Made by a program: the position numbers and the translations under genes. From the NCBI GenBank assembly GCA_950097015.1, contig CATNEN010000001.1, positions 5,007,001 through 5,071,000 on the forward strand: a DNA stretch of 64,000 nt, written 5' to 3'. The notes under the pieces were generated by a model, which did not search any database, was not told the DNA's origin, and saw nothing but the letters and a program-made list of their open reading frames with translations. Positions 34,474-46,409 of the stretch are shown one piece after another; position 1 is the first letter of the stretch, and each line of letters begins with the position of its first letter. This stretch comes from Macrostomum hystrix (Eukaryota > Platyhelminthes > Macrostomidae).

Positions 34474-37400
34474 TGAATCGCAGGAAACGCTGATATTTAG
34501 AAGTTATTAATTACTACATTACGTTCCGTTTAGCTTATTTTAGTGGTTGACGCAAGTGCAAGTTAATTGACGGTTGAAGACAATGCAGACATGATGTTAA
34601 ACATGCGCCAAATTAAAAACCGTGTCAGAATGCTTTTTACAGCTTAAAAACTAGTTACACAAGAAAGAAAAGAAAACAAAAAAGATGCGTTGCGTTGATT
34701 AAATACTGTAAAATAATGCGCATAATTTCAGGTAAACTATAAACTTTTTGTTATATTTTACAAAACTTTCAAAGTTACGCTGTACCAGCATGGAACATTT
34801 CTCGTTGTACATGTAAGTACAGCTTCGAAGATTATTTCAAAAGACAGAATTTCATTAAAATTTCTGTTAAATTTCAAGCATATATTTTTGCTTCTGCTGC
34901 GAAAAATGTTCTGTTTTAAACGAGGAGAATAAATTCTACTCAATAATAGAATTAAGTAGGCTAAGTATCAATGTACATGTACAATACATTTTATGATACC
35001 TTGGAAATCGAAAGTTCCATGAACAAAAATTGCTATATTTTTCAAATATAGTATACTGCTTCAAAATATAAAATGAACTTTTATGGCACTTGTTCTCTTT
35101 TTATCAGCAGCAAATAGTTATAAGTATGATAAGGATAAAAAAGAAAATAGTCCAAGGGTGTAAGGCGTAAGCATGATCTAGACCTAGACTGTCCAAAGAA
35201 TGGGTAGGGCCTACTAGTCACTGTGTCAACTGCCATTTTTGGAGTTGTGACAACTTCAAAGGGCCATATAAGAACCACAACAACCTGCACAAAGCAAGCA
35301 GCTCAAGTAGATAGTGCTTACGTGTGCCTTCAACACAGATGTCATTGTGTAGAAAATCCGGAGGCAGATGATGTCTTTCATCTCTCAGAAACTGCATGTC
35401 AGCGTGAGGCTCATTCCAAGAAGCTTCACAAGCCCAGTTTACAATGCACAACATAAGTAATAACCAAGCACATTTCAGTTGTATATGTAAACTAATGCAC
35501 ATCAGGTGGCAATTCTGTTGGCCATTGGCCATTTTTAGGGGTGTACATGTAGGGTAATGTATCATCAACTGAACAAGAATGTGTATTTTTTTAACTTTGA
35601 CCCTAAGCTACAGATTTTCTATTTAAGATATGATGATAAATCAAAAGCCAAGTTATAGAAAACAGTTATATCTTTCTAAAAAGCTTAAAGTCAACTGCAT
35701 ATACTTAACCTCAGCAATTCTGGTCACTTTTTAACTAAAAATTTGGGTACCCCTTAGTTTTGGTCACTTCATCAACCATATGATAAAATAGTTGATGAAG
35801 TGACTAGGATCTTAAAGAATCTGATACAACGAACTCTTGAGTCTGATAATAGTTTTTTTTATTCTAAATTTTAATTTTTTTTAGTTTTTATTTCATCATA
35901 ATTTGAAACCTTTTCTTGTAACCTGTTAAATTTAAACAATAGGGCCTAGTGGTTTGGTAGCTTGAACACTGTTTGATATTCATGCATCTTGCCTTGGTAA
36001 AAAAGCTGATACTAGATTTGGATCTGATATACCAAAAATGGTATAGGCCTAATCTAGTTGTTTTTTTAGATTGTACCCTTCTAGTACAAAAATCTTGTTT
36101 AGTTTAGCTTTAGATATTTTTATAGAAATAAAATTATTTACTCATAGAAAACAGATTAGATAGAAAAAGGGTAGTAAATGAAAGACAATAGATAGCAAAG
36201 ACAGTTGATAAGATAGATTAGAACAAGTAATTTAATTGAAACTAAGTGGAACTAATTGAATTTTTTGTAATATACCTTTTTGCTATGTTTAATTAAACTT
36301 GAACATTAATGCAACAGATATATTTCTAGCAAATAATTCATTTTCAGTTTTAAAGTATAATTACTATAATGTACAGAATGTGACAATGTCATTTATTTTA
36401 TTGTCATTTTGTTGTTATTTATCTATGAATTTTTAATTTTCTATGGGAGTTGCATTTTTGTATTCCTAGTGAAGTATATTAATGTGTAATATCTCCTATT
36501 TATCTATATTAAATCTATAACAATACATATATTATTCAATTTTTATGCAGCATTAAAAGTCCATTTATATTATTTTTTATATAATAATAATCCATAATTT
36601 ATATATGTATAATAATAATAATAATAATAATAATAATCCATACTATATTTTATATTTAATGTATCTGCGCGCCGTATTTAAAAGCTGATGTGTTTTCATG
36701 CGCCACATGCTTTCCCATTACTAGTGGTTTTGGATGCAGACTAGTAATAGTGCTAAAGTGGAGCTGCTGAATCGCCAGCATCATCAGAGACTGTTAATAC
36801 TATTTTGCTAGGTAGTCAAATAAATACAATAGTCCATATTCGAGTTGGGGCTGTTATCTTAATAATATCACGAGAGTCCATCGCCGCTACACTATTAAGT
36901 CCAACCTTGGTCTTCCTTACTTCTGCAATCGAGTCCTGTTAGATATTACATTACCAGCTTCATGCATGCACAACCTCCCAAATCTTAGCCGGCTGTGCAA
37001 CTTAGTTTTTGCTCTATTTATGACTTAGCTTGCTCTCATTTGCAACTTAGTTCGTTTCATTGCTCTATTTACAACTTAGTTTGCTCTCATTTGCTCTCTT
37101 TTTCTCTCCCCTTTTTCCTTTTCTTCACGCCTTCCTTTTTTGTCCCTTGGTCCCCCCTTGATTTTTTTGCACTTGGTTGATTGGTTTTTGCGACTTACCT
37201 TGCTTGGCCCTCATTTCACCCGGCCGGGTCAGCTAGGTGTTGCGCATGTATGACCAGCTTAAATATATAGGTAGCTAGATATTACATACAGCAATCTAGG
37301 AAATTTGATGAACACAAGAAACTTGTCGTTTTTACTTATATTAATCTAATTAGGCCTAGCCAGTTTTAATTGTTTTCATAAACTTGTATCAGAATATACT

Positions 37401-37980
37401 TGTTTTCCATATTTCATAATTTTCATTTTTTAAAATACCAATCTACTAAGTTTATGTTTTTAACTGCTTTCATTTTTAGGGTCAATTTGATAAGATCCTG
37501 ATCATCACTTAATATGAGCAAAAAACTTAATTAACTTTATTTAAGATAGTCTAATTGTTTTAAAATTAATGAAATGATATGCAAAAAATAAATAAAATCA
37601 TATTTTGATCTTAAATTATGATCTGGAATTCCAATGCAGTGTTCAAACCTTTTTTTGCATTAAATTAATCTAATTGTGTCTATTTTGTGCTTGTTATAAT
37701 CGGTTAAGTTTTTTTTGCTGCAAAAGTTTTCTTGTCCAAACAAAAATTATTTTTACTTTTTTTATGAGTTAACAATTGTCATTATATTTCATATTTGAAG
37801 TAAAAACATTGACAATAGTTTCATATTTACGTTTTTATCCTGACATGCCTACTTTTAAAGCCGTTTAAGTAGTATTATTAGGTATTGCTTCCTGGGCTAT
37901 ACTTTTTTCAGCACACTTTAGAGTTCTCATTGGCATAGCGAATGGGGTGGGTGATTTACTCGCTAAACTCCTGCCTTTTT
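34474..37980. other. Intergenic region between divergent CUB-LDLa and PCYT1 genes
   Basis: About 3.5 kb of AT-rich DNA between two divergently transcribed genes. No tandem minisatellite apart from a short (ATA)n run at 36608-36640. A 116-codon minus frame at 35568-35081 has no recognisable protein features. Regulatory sequence for both genes should lie here. Confidence 0.5.
36608..36640. repeat. (ATA)n microsatellite
   Basis: About ten AAT/ATA units in an AT-rich intergenic stretch. Confidence 0.9.
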
Positions 37981-37985
37981 GCGTC

Positions 37986-38089
37986 TATAAAATCCGAGAC
38001 AAACTAGTTGCATATGTTTCAACTCCAGCTTGCCCAATTTTTCGTTTTTCGCTTTGCTCTGCTTTTAATTTGGCAAACATTTTTTCCAG
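37986..38089 (+). promoter_or_regulatory. TATA box and short outron-like leader of PCYT1
   Basis: TATAAAA at 37986-37992 predicts a start site near 38015. A pyrimidine-rich 3' splice acceptor, ACATTTTTTCCAG (AG at 38088-38089), follows, and the start codon is at 38123. I see no convincing GT donor between the predicted start site and the acceptor, the arrangement expected of an outron removed by spliced-leader trans-splicing. Confidence 0.55.
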
Positions 38090-38122
38090 TCTGCCCAACC
38101 GTTTTCGTTCTTAATTGACGAA

Positions 38123-41100
38123 ATGCCAAAGCGCAAGCACGCCTCGCCTACAGTTGATCAGCAGTCAATAAACAGCAACGCTAATAATACTGAAAGTGTC
38201 ACTGAAGGTTCTATAGAAAATCAGCCGTCAGTTCCCACTGTTGTCATGGCAACCACTTCGCCTTGCAATCACGTCAAGCCTGCGCCATTTAGCGACGACG
38301 AAGACGCTATTAATATTTTGAAATCCTGCGACTATTCAGTTAAGATTTCAATCGAGGATGCCAAGGCTGGCTTAGCGACTAGGCCTGTCAGAGTCTACGC
38401 TGACGGAATCTACGATATGTTTCATTCGGGTCACGCTAGGCAGTTGATGCAAGCTAAGATGGCATTTCCCAATGTCCATTTGATTGTTGGCGTCTGCAAT
38501 GACGCTGATACGCATAGGTGAGTCTTAACAATTAGATTTTTTTTCTTTATATTAGTTATTTGGAGCTTGCAGTCTAGTGGTTGTAGCTTTGGACTTTTAA
38601 CGTGTTTGCCTCTCGCGCCAAGGTACCTGAGCTCGATTCCGAGGCGAGGCCGCATTCATTTGGGGGTGCAGCAGCGGAGAGAAGACTTGGGGGCTGGTTG
38701 TTGTGAAAGTTAATATGTACACTGCCTGACGATAAGAAAGTCAAGGCAGATGTACACACCTGTGTGAGCGTGTGCCTGCGAACGGTATCTGTGTACGCGT
38801 GTGCTCAGGAGTCAGCGAAATAGGCAGAATTGCCTCCATTGCCTGCAGCCCTCCTGCAATTATAATAACAAAATATGTGGGCAATGGCACATCATTTGGT
38901 AATAATGGACCCGCAGCCAGCGAGGAGACAATTCTGCCCATTCCTCTGACTCCTGAGCACACACGCACACAGGGGTGTGTACATCTTCCCTGATCGTCAG
39001 GCAGTGAACACTTTCACTTTCACAACACAAAGCCCAAAATCAACGTAGCCTCGATGCGGAATCGATCTCAGGACCCTCGTTGCGAGAGGCAAACGCGTTA
39101 GACCGTTCTGCCACTTCCCTCCAACTATTAATTAATTCACTAACAATATCGCGAGAGCGTGAAAAAAATAAAACGTAGCCCAACTTGAAAAAACCCCCAC
39201 AGAATGAAAGGCAACACTGTCATGCGCGAATCTGAACGCTACGAAGCTGTCCGTCATTGTCGATACGTTGACGAAGTTCTACGCGACGCGCCTTGGTCCT
39301 ACGACTATAGCTTTTTATCTGCTCACAAAATCGACTTTGTGGCTCACGACGACATCCCATACGGAGCCGGCAATACGGAGGATGTCTATAAATGGATTAA
39401 AGATCGCGGCATGTTTCTACCCACTGAGCGCACTGAAGGCATCTCAACAACGGATGTGATTGCTAGAATTATTCTCGACTACGACGTCTATCTGCGTAGG
39501 AATTTAAAGAGAGGATTGTCGCGCAAGGAACTAGGCATCTCCTATATGAAGGAGAAGGAGTTGCAAGTTAAGGTGAGGCTAGTTTGCTTTTGATTTGTAG
39601 ATTTAAGTCATTTTTGGCATATTATTTTAGTCGGAGTTTTAGGTCAGTTTTAGTCAGATTTCCAGTTCAGTTTCTGTCGGAGCTTTAGATCAGTTTTAGT
39701 CAGATTTCTAGTTCAGTTTCTGTCAAAGTTTTAGGTCAGTTTTAGTCGGAGTTTTAGGTCAGTTTTAGTCAGATTTCCAGTTCAGTTTCTGTCGGAGCTT
39801 TAGATCAGTTTTAGTCAGATTTCTAGTTCAGTTTTAGTCAGATTTCTAGTTCAGTTTCTGTCAAAGTTTTAGGTCAGTTTTAGTCAGATTTCTAGTTCAG
39901 TTTTAGTCGGAGTTTTAGGTCAGTTTTAGTCAGATTTCTAGTTCAGTTTTAATCGGAGTTTTAGGTCAGTTTTAGTCAGGTTCTAGTTCAGTTTCTGTCA
40001 GATTTCTAGTTCAGTTTCTGTCAAAGTTTTAGGTCAGTTTTTGACAGAGTTTTAGGTCAGTTTTAGTCAGATTTCTATTTCAGTTTCTGTCGGAGTTTTA
40101 GGTCAGTTTTAGTCGGAGTTTTAGGTTAGTTTTAGTCAGATTTCCAGTTCGGTTTCTGTCGGAGCTTTAGGTCAGTTTTAGTCAGATTTCTAGTTCAGTT
40201 TCTGTCGGAGTTTTAGGTCAGTTTTAGTCGGAGTTTTAGGTTAGTTTTAGTCAGATTTCCAGTTCGGTTTCTGTCGGAGCTTTAGATCAGTTTTAGTCAG
40301 ATTTCTAGTTCAGTTTCTGTCGGAGCTTTAGATCAGTTTTAGTCAGATTTCTAGTTCAGTTTCTGTCGGAGTTTTAGGTCAGTTTTAGTCAGATTTCCAG
40401 TTCGGTTTCTGTCGGAGCTTTAGATCAGTTTTAGTCAGATTTCTAGTTCAGTTTCTGTCGGAGCTTTAGGTCAGTTTTAGTCAGATTTCTAGTTCAGTTT
40501 TAGTCGGAGTTTTAGGTCAGTTTTAGTCAGAGTTCTAGTTCAGTTTCTGTCAGAGTTTTAGGTCAGTTTTAGTCAGATTTCTAGTTCAGTTTTAGTCGGA
40601 GTTTTAGGTCAGTTTTAGTCAGATTTCTAGTTCAGTTTCTGTCGGAGTTTTAGGTCAGTTTTAGTCGGAGTTTTAGGTTAGTTTTAGTCAGATTTCCAGT
40701 TCGGTTTCTGTCGGAGCTTTAGATCAGTTTTAGTCAGATTTCTAGTTCAGTTTCTGTCGGAGTTTTAGGTCAGTTTTAGTCAGATTTCTAGTTCAGTTTT
40801 TGTCAGAGTTTTAGGTCAGTTTTAGTCAGATTTCTAGTTCAGTTTCAATTTATGGCCGTTCGGGTGACTTATTTCTGTCGAGTTTTAGGACCAGTCATGG
40901 ACAAAGTGTTGGTTTTAATTCCGGAGTCAAAGAAATAATTTGTTAAAGAATAGATTAATGACGCCCTAATCACTTATTAGTTAATATTTTATTCACAAAT
41001 AAATAGGAGACTATCATTTCCATGCGCGATCGCATTGGTCGAACTAGACGGGATCTAATTGGCAAATGGGAGCAGCATTCCAATAGATTCGTATCCGGTT

Positions 41101-41606
41101 TCGTGTCTATCTTCGGTCACGACGGCCGAATCAGTCATTGGATGCGCGACAAACGATTGGCCTTCGCTAGGGCTATTAGTCCGGAGTTTGTACAATTGCA
41201 ACAGTCGCCCCTGACAGCTCAGGAGCAGCAGCAGCAGCAGGATTATCAAGAACAGCGTCAGCGTCGACAATCTCAGGATGCATTGTCGTCTTCCTCGGCA
41301 TCTTCGCCGGTTGCTAAGCGCCCGAGATCGTTGCTAAGCGGCTCGATTACGGGAGCATTCTCTGATGAAGACGACGACGAAGAGGCGGAAGATTGGGACA
41401 CACTATTTCCTAAGCTGCGAGACGCTGCGATTCAACAGCATCAGCATCAGCAGCAGGTGCAGCAGCAGCAGCAGCAGTTGCAGCTGTCGACTTCATCATC
41501 TCCACCGACTCGTCTGGCTCACACTAGTGCTTGCTCCTCGTCGACGTCAGCTAAAAATAACGGGGGCGGTAATGCCAAAACTAGCAGCACCTCATTGTCT
41601 GGCTGA
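38123..41606 (+). CDS. PCYT1: Choline-phosphate cytidylyltransferase (CCT)
   Basis: Three coding exons: 38123-38517, 39203-39572, 41007-41606; joins keep phase and give 454 aa. The enzyme makes CDP-choline from CTP and phosphocholine, the rate-limiting step of phosphatidylcholine synthesis, switching between soluble and membrane-bound forms. Catalytic HSGH at 101-104 within [20 protein letters not shown]; nucleotide-binding RTEGIST at 208-214; HCRYVDEV and [10 protein letters not shown] also match animal CCT. An N-terminal basic KRK may be a nuclear signal. The membrane-binding helix ([20 protein letters not shown]) is present, but the helix between catalytic core and this block is about 14 residues shorter than in vertebrate CCT-alpha. 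The C-terminus is Q/S-rich with an acidic [10 protein letters not shown]. Intron 1 contains two facing SINEs; intron 2 is a minisatellite. Confidence 0.95.
38566..38872 (+). mobile_element. tRNA-derived SINE-like element, copy 4
   Basis: Plus-orientation copy in PCYT1 intron 1. B-box-like GCTCGATTCCG, body ACTGCCTGACGATAAGAAAG and GTGTGCTCAGGAGTCAGCGA, 3' tail CCTGCAATTATAATAAC. Directly abuts copy 5 in the opposite orientation. Confidence 0.82.
38879..39118 (-). mobile_element. tRNA-derived SINE-like element, copy 5
   Basis: Minus-orientation copy only a few bases from copy 4, tail to tail. Retains GACTCCTGAGCACACACGCA, GATCGTCAGGCAGTG and the full tRNA-like head (GCGAGAGGCAAACGCGTTAG, TCTGCCACT). 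Confidence 0.82.
39600..40850. repeat. PCYT1 intron 2 minisatellite (GTCAGATTTCTAGTTCAGTT)
   Basis: Composite array of roughly 22-23 bp subunits: GTCAGATTTCTAGTTCAGTT alternating with GTCGGAGTTTTAGGTCAGTT, giving a 44-46 bp higher-order unit. It begins about 25 bp after the exon 2 donor and ends 150 bp before the exon 3 acceptor, so it makes up most of the intron. Confidence 0.95.
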
Positions 41607-42688
41607 TGCGATCGGAACTTAATTTAGATTTTCGAATGACTTATCTTAATTAGAATTCCAATCAAAACTTCTTAAATATAAGATTATTTATATTCTGCCT
41701 AATTTTGATTACCATTTTCTGTTATATTTTTGCTTGTTAAATCTGTGTCAGTCTGGTCAGAAGGAAAGTGCACACAGGTTTTTATTTGTCCCCAGTTACT
41801 TAAATTCTTTTCAAATTTTTGGTTGTATGAGTTTATAGCTCTGTGCTTAAAACAGTGATGTGCACCTAGATTTTTTAATTCTGTATCAAATATTGTTGTC
41901 ATGCAATAGAAAACTAGTTTGCTTTTTGTGTCATTGAAAATGATAAGAATGTTTTAATTGAAATATGATTGACAATTATTTTCACAGAACACATTCACAT
42001 CAAACTTCCAATTTGATTTAACGACACTTGTCAATCAACCAGATAACTGAATTCGCTAGTCTTTGTAATTGTCTTTGTTCTAAAAGAAACACGATTGATT
42101 TTTTTGCTGAATATGGGATAGGATTTTACCATAGAAATTTCCCTTTTTTACTCTTTCTTAAACTGCGTCTTTTAATGATATAATTTGCTTCCTAAATCGA
42201 TTATTGTATTATTGTTTATCTTTAGATTCCTGTATTGCGTTATATTCGGCTTGGCAATTAGTGTCTTTGTTTATTTATGTTTGACTTTTTTAAAGTAGAA
42301 AGGTATAAATTTCTAATTTTATTTTGCACGTACATTTATATTTATGCCGAAAACTTACCTACCTATGCTCTGTATTGTTGAGCTGTGACAAAAACACTGT
42401 TCTATTTTCAATTTTTTGTGCATTAAAAAGTCAAACTTAAAAGTCAAGGATACTGTACTTAAACCATTGTTTTAAGAAAACTGTTTTTTTCTGTTAAAAA
42501 ATCTTGCTTTAAGCTATTTTGCGTTCTAAAAGTCAATATTCATTTAACAACTCCTGCTAATGAGGCGAGACAAAAGACAGAATCAAGTCGTCATCCTGAC
42601 CAAGTATTTTTTATTTCAGTTCGAATGTAAAGTATTCTCTTTTCATTTTGTTTTTTTAGTAAAATATTCTATCGAGATTTTTATAGAT
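41607..42688. other. PCYT1 3' UTR and downstream DNA
   Basis: AT-rich non-coding sequence after the PCYT1 stop. No clear AATAAA located with confidence. No gene seen. Confidence 0.4.
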
Positions 42689-42689
42689 A

Positions 42690-44235
42690 ATAGATTTCAC
42701 GGGTGAGATTTTATTAGATTTTAGTTTAGAGGGGTGAGATTTTAATAGATTTTAGTTTAGAAGGGTGAGATTTTAAAAGATGGTAGTTTAGAATGGTGAG
42801 ATTTTAATAGATGACAGTTTAGAAGGGTGAGATTTTAAAAGATGGTAGTTTAGAATGGTGAGATTTTATTAGATGACAGTTTAAAGGGGTGAGATTTTAA
42901 TAGATGACAGTTTAGAAGGGTGAGATTTTGATAGATGACAGTTTAGAAGGGTGAGATTTAAATAGATGGTAGTTTAGAAGGGTGAGATATTAATAGATTT
43001 TAGTTTAGAAGGGTGAGATTTAAATAGATGGTAGTTTAAAAGGGTGAGATTTAAATAGATGGTAGTTTAGAAGGGTGAGATTTTAATAGATTTTAGTTTA
43101 GAAGGGTGAGATTTTAATATATGGTAGTTTAAAAGGGTGAGATTTTAATAGATAACAGTTTAAAAGGGTGAGATTTTAATAGATGGTAGTTTAGAAGAAT
43201 GAGATTTTAAAAGATGGTAGTTTAGAAGGGTGAGATTTTAAAATATGGTAGTTTAAAAGGGTGAGATTTTAATAGATGGTAGTTTAGAAGGGTGAGATTT
43301 TAATTGATGGTAGTTTAGAAGGGTGAGATTTTAACATATTTTAGTTTAGAATGGTGAGATTTTAATAGATGGTAGTTTAGAAGGGTGATATTTTAATGGA
43401 TGACAGTTTAGAAGGGTGATATTTTAATGGATGACAGTTTAGAAGGATGAGATTTTAATAGATGACAGTTTAGAAGGGTGAGATTTTAAAAGATGGTAGT
43501 TTAGAATGGTGAGATTTTAATAGATGACAGTTTAGAAGGGTGAGATTTTAATAGATGACAGTTTAGAAGGGTGAGATTTTGATAGATGACAGTTTAGAAG
43601 GGTGAGATTTAAATAGATGGTAGTTTAGAAGGGTGAGATATTAATAGATTTTAGTTTAGAAGGGTGAGATTTAAATAGATGGTAGTTTAAAAGGGTGAGA
43701 TTTAAATAGATGGTAGTTTAGAAGGGTGAGATTTTAATAGATTTTAGTTTAGAAGGGTGAGATTTTAATATATGGTAGTTTAAAAGGGTGAGATTTTAAT
43801 AGATAACAGTTTAAAAGGGTGAGATTTTAATAGATGGCAGTTTAGAAGAATGAGATTTTAAAAGATGGTAGTTTAGAAGGGTGAGATTTTAAAATATGGT
43901 AGTTTAAAAGGGTGAGATTTTAATAGATGGTAGTTTAGAAGGGTGAGATTTTAATTGATGGTAGTTTAGAAGGGTGAGATTTTAACATATTTTAGTTTAG
44001 AATGGTGAGATTTTAATAGATGGTAGTTTAGAAGGGTGATATTTTAATGGATGACAGTTTAGAAGGGTGATATTTTAATGGATGACAGTTTAGAAGGATG
44101 AGATTTTAATAGATGACAGTTTAGAAGGGTGAGATTTTAAAAGATGGTAGTTTAGAATGGTGAGATTTTAATAGATGACAGTTTAGAAGGGTGAGATTTT
44201 AATAGATGACAGTTTAGAAGGTTGGGATTTTAATA
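42690..44235. repeat. 31-bp minisatellite with 651-bp higher-order repeat
   Basis: Units of GGTGAGATTTTAATAGATGG plus TAGTTTAGAAG. A run of 21 units is itself duplicated: the marker GGTGATATTTTAATGGATG lies near 43385 and again near 44037, and the flanking variants match in order. Lies between PCYT1 and PITHD1. Confidence 0.95.
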
Positions 44236-44460
44236 GATTGGGTTTAGATTCTGTGATAGAGTGCCATTAACATAGGTGAGATTTTGTTATGTTGTGCCAT
44301 TAGATTCTATGCATTTCTTTACAATGAGCAAAAGAAAGTTGGTGTTTGTAAACTGCAGAAACTATGACTGATATAGTGAATAACCACACTTCGGATTTTG
44401 TTTTTGCAGTGTTATAGCAGCCTGGTTCAACCAATCAAAATCGTTCTAGAAGAAAACACA

Positions 44461-45780
44461 ATGTCCTGCGGCGGCGATAATGGCGGCGGTTGCTGCGATG
44501 GTCACGATCACATTGACGCCAGCGCTGATCAATCGACGCGCTACTGTCTGCACCAGATGATTGACACGGAGAATTTGCAGTGCCTAAATGAAGCTACGCC
44601 AGGCTCTGGCAAATCAGTGTTTAGACCATGGTCGCAGCGATTAGAAATCGATGCTTTTGTTGAATCCGATTGCGACGAAGAGCTACTGTTTAATGTGCCA
44701 TTCACTGGCGTTGTCCGAGTTAAAGGCATCGTTCTGATTGGCGGCGAAGGGGACACGAGACCAACTAAAATTAGATTATTTCGCAATAGGGAATATATGA
44801 CCTTCGATCAGGCTGGTGCTGATGCCGACCAAGAAATTGATATGTGCCCGGATCCTCATGGACTCATTGAGTATAGTCTCAAGCCGACTAAGTTTGGCTC
44901 GGTAAGTTGCTTATTAAAATGCTTTATTTAACTTTTATTTTGTTTTTAAAAAATATATTTCAACGTTGTATTTTTGATTTGGTTCATTTCCTGATCGATT
45001 TGGGTCATGTCATTATCGATTTGGGTCATGTCATTATCGATTTGGGTCATGTCATTATCGATTTGGGTCATGTCATTATCGATTTGGGTCATGTCATTAT
45101 CGATTTGGGTCATGTCATTATCGATTTGGGTCATGTCATTATCGATTTGGGTCATGTCATTATCGATTTGGGTCATGTCATTATCGATTTGGGTCATGTC
45201 ATTATCGATTTGGGTCATGTCATTATCAATTTAGGTCATGTCATTATCAATTTGAGTCATGTCATTATTGCTGTGGGTCATGTCATTATCAATTTGAGTC
45301 ATGTCATTATCGATTTGGGTCATGTCATTATTGCTGTGGGTCATGTCATTATCGAGTTTTTTTTCCTAGTCGATTTAGGTCACTTCCTGATTGATTTGGG
45401 TCATTTATTTTCCATTTGGGTCATTTCCTGATTGATGTGGGTCATTTCCTGATTGATGTGGGTCATTTGTATTCCATTATAGTCATTTCCAATCTGTTTA
45501 AAATATTTCATTATCGTTAGATCTTATTGTTGACCACTGTAATCTACGTTAATTAACCTTTAATTGTTCGCAGGTCAGCCACCTGTCTATTCACGTATCA
45601 GCCAACGCTGGCGGTGACACCAGCCGGGTTCATTACATTGGCCTTCGCGGCGATTTCTTAGAAGCGTTTCGTTCCAGAGTTGTTGTAGCCAATTATGAGA
45701 TTCGACCGCAGGCTGCCGATCATTCGGTTGGTTCGGACACTTTGGAATCCGGATTAAATCAGGCTGCGGCTTCTAAGTAG
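44461..45780 (+). CDS. PITHD1: PITH domain-containing protein 1
   Basis: Two coding exons, 44461-44901 and 45574-45780, phase 0 join (GGCTCG|GTAAGT, acceptor TTCGCAG), 215 aa (human 211). The PITH fold is a jelly-roll domain also found at the C-terminus of thioredoxin-like 1, where it binds the proteasome; PITHD1 itself is linked to proteasome and RUNX1 regulation. Matches: LQCLNEATPGSGKSVF, FVESDCDEELLFNVPFTG, VRVKGIVLIG, VSHLSIHVSANAGGDT and HYIGLRGDFLE all line up with the animal protein. The N-terminus is Gly/Cys/His-rich (MSCGGDNGGGCCDGHDH), as in orthologues. Start chosen by homology; acceptor GTTTTTGCAG lies 51 nt upstream. The intron is mainly a 21-bp array. Confidence 0.95.
44995..45480. 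repeat. 21-bp minisatellite in the PITHD1 intron
   Basis: About 11 identical copies of GATTTGGGTCATGTCATTAT plus C, then diverged units (GTGGGTCATGTCATTATTGC, TTTCCTGATTGATGTGGGTC). The 21-bp period leaves frames open on both strands (DLGHVII, QIDNDMT, SIWVMSL), all artefacts. Confidence 0.95.
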
Positions 45781-45907
45781 ACTCAACAGAATGCCGTTAT
45801 TGGTCCGCGATTTTTTTATTTAGTTACATTTTTGTACATTGACAAAGACAATGAAATACTAATACAAAGAGTTGCACGTTTGAGAGTGAGTTGAAAGAAG
45901 TGAGTTA

Positions 45908-46128
45908 GTAATAATAGTAATAATCGCAGTAGTGGTAGGAGGCAATTCTGCCCATTTCGCTGACTCCTGAGCACACACGAACACAGATACTTTAACTGTG
46001 TGCAGGTGTGTACATCTGCCCTGACTTTCTCATCGTCAGGCAGTGTACACTCTCACTGTGCCTTGGAGGTTGGCCCTCAAGGGCGTAAATTGCACGACAA
46101 GCCACCAAGCCTTCTCTCCAAATGAATG
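45908..46128 (-). mobile_element. tRNA-derived SINE-like element, copy 6 (head deleted)
   Basis: Minus-orientation copy with tail AATAATAGTAATAAT, body GCTGACTCCTGAGCACACAC, TTCTCATCGTCAGGCAGTG and GCACGACAAGCCACCAAGCC. The tRNA-like head is lost after TTCTCTCC. Confidence 0.8.
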
Positions 46129-46199
46129 GGTCTGGGTCTCTCAAAGATCTCAGCCCGCTGGGTTCCCCGCCTCCTCACACCTCACATCATTTCCATAGA

Positions 46200-46404
46200 T
46201 TTTTGAGCTTGTGTAACACTACCCCTGACCTTCGCGCACGTTTCTTGCTGCAGCTCCTGAATAGAAAAAATATATGAACATGATTTTAACTTTGTTTTCT
46301 TTGTGACAAAATTTCCTTTCATTTGACACCATGGGCATGAAATTTCATGGCTCCGTTGAAGAGCTACCTTGGACATTCCGGGAACTTTTGGGACACCCCT
46401 CGTA
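46200..46404 (-). mobile_element. Possible Tc1/mariner-like terminal fragment
   Basis: On the minus strand the segment begins TA then CGAGGGGTGTCCCAAAAGTT, which has the look of a mariner-type terminal inverted repeat beside a TA target site, followed by an interrupted frame (STEP, MPMVSNERKF-like). No transposase catalytic motif or second terminus found, so this is a relic at best. Confidence 0.35.
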
Positions 46405-46409
46405 ACTAA

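Noticed and set aside
35081-35568. 116-codon minus-strand frame in the intergenic region
   Set aside because: No recognisable domain, no splice or start support, length within chance for this composition.
46182-46376. 64-codon minus-strand frame near the mariner-like terminus
   Set aside because: No transposase motifs; at most a relic, reported only as a low-confidence mobile element.
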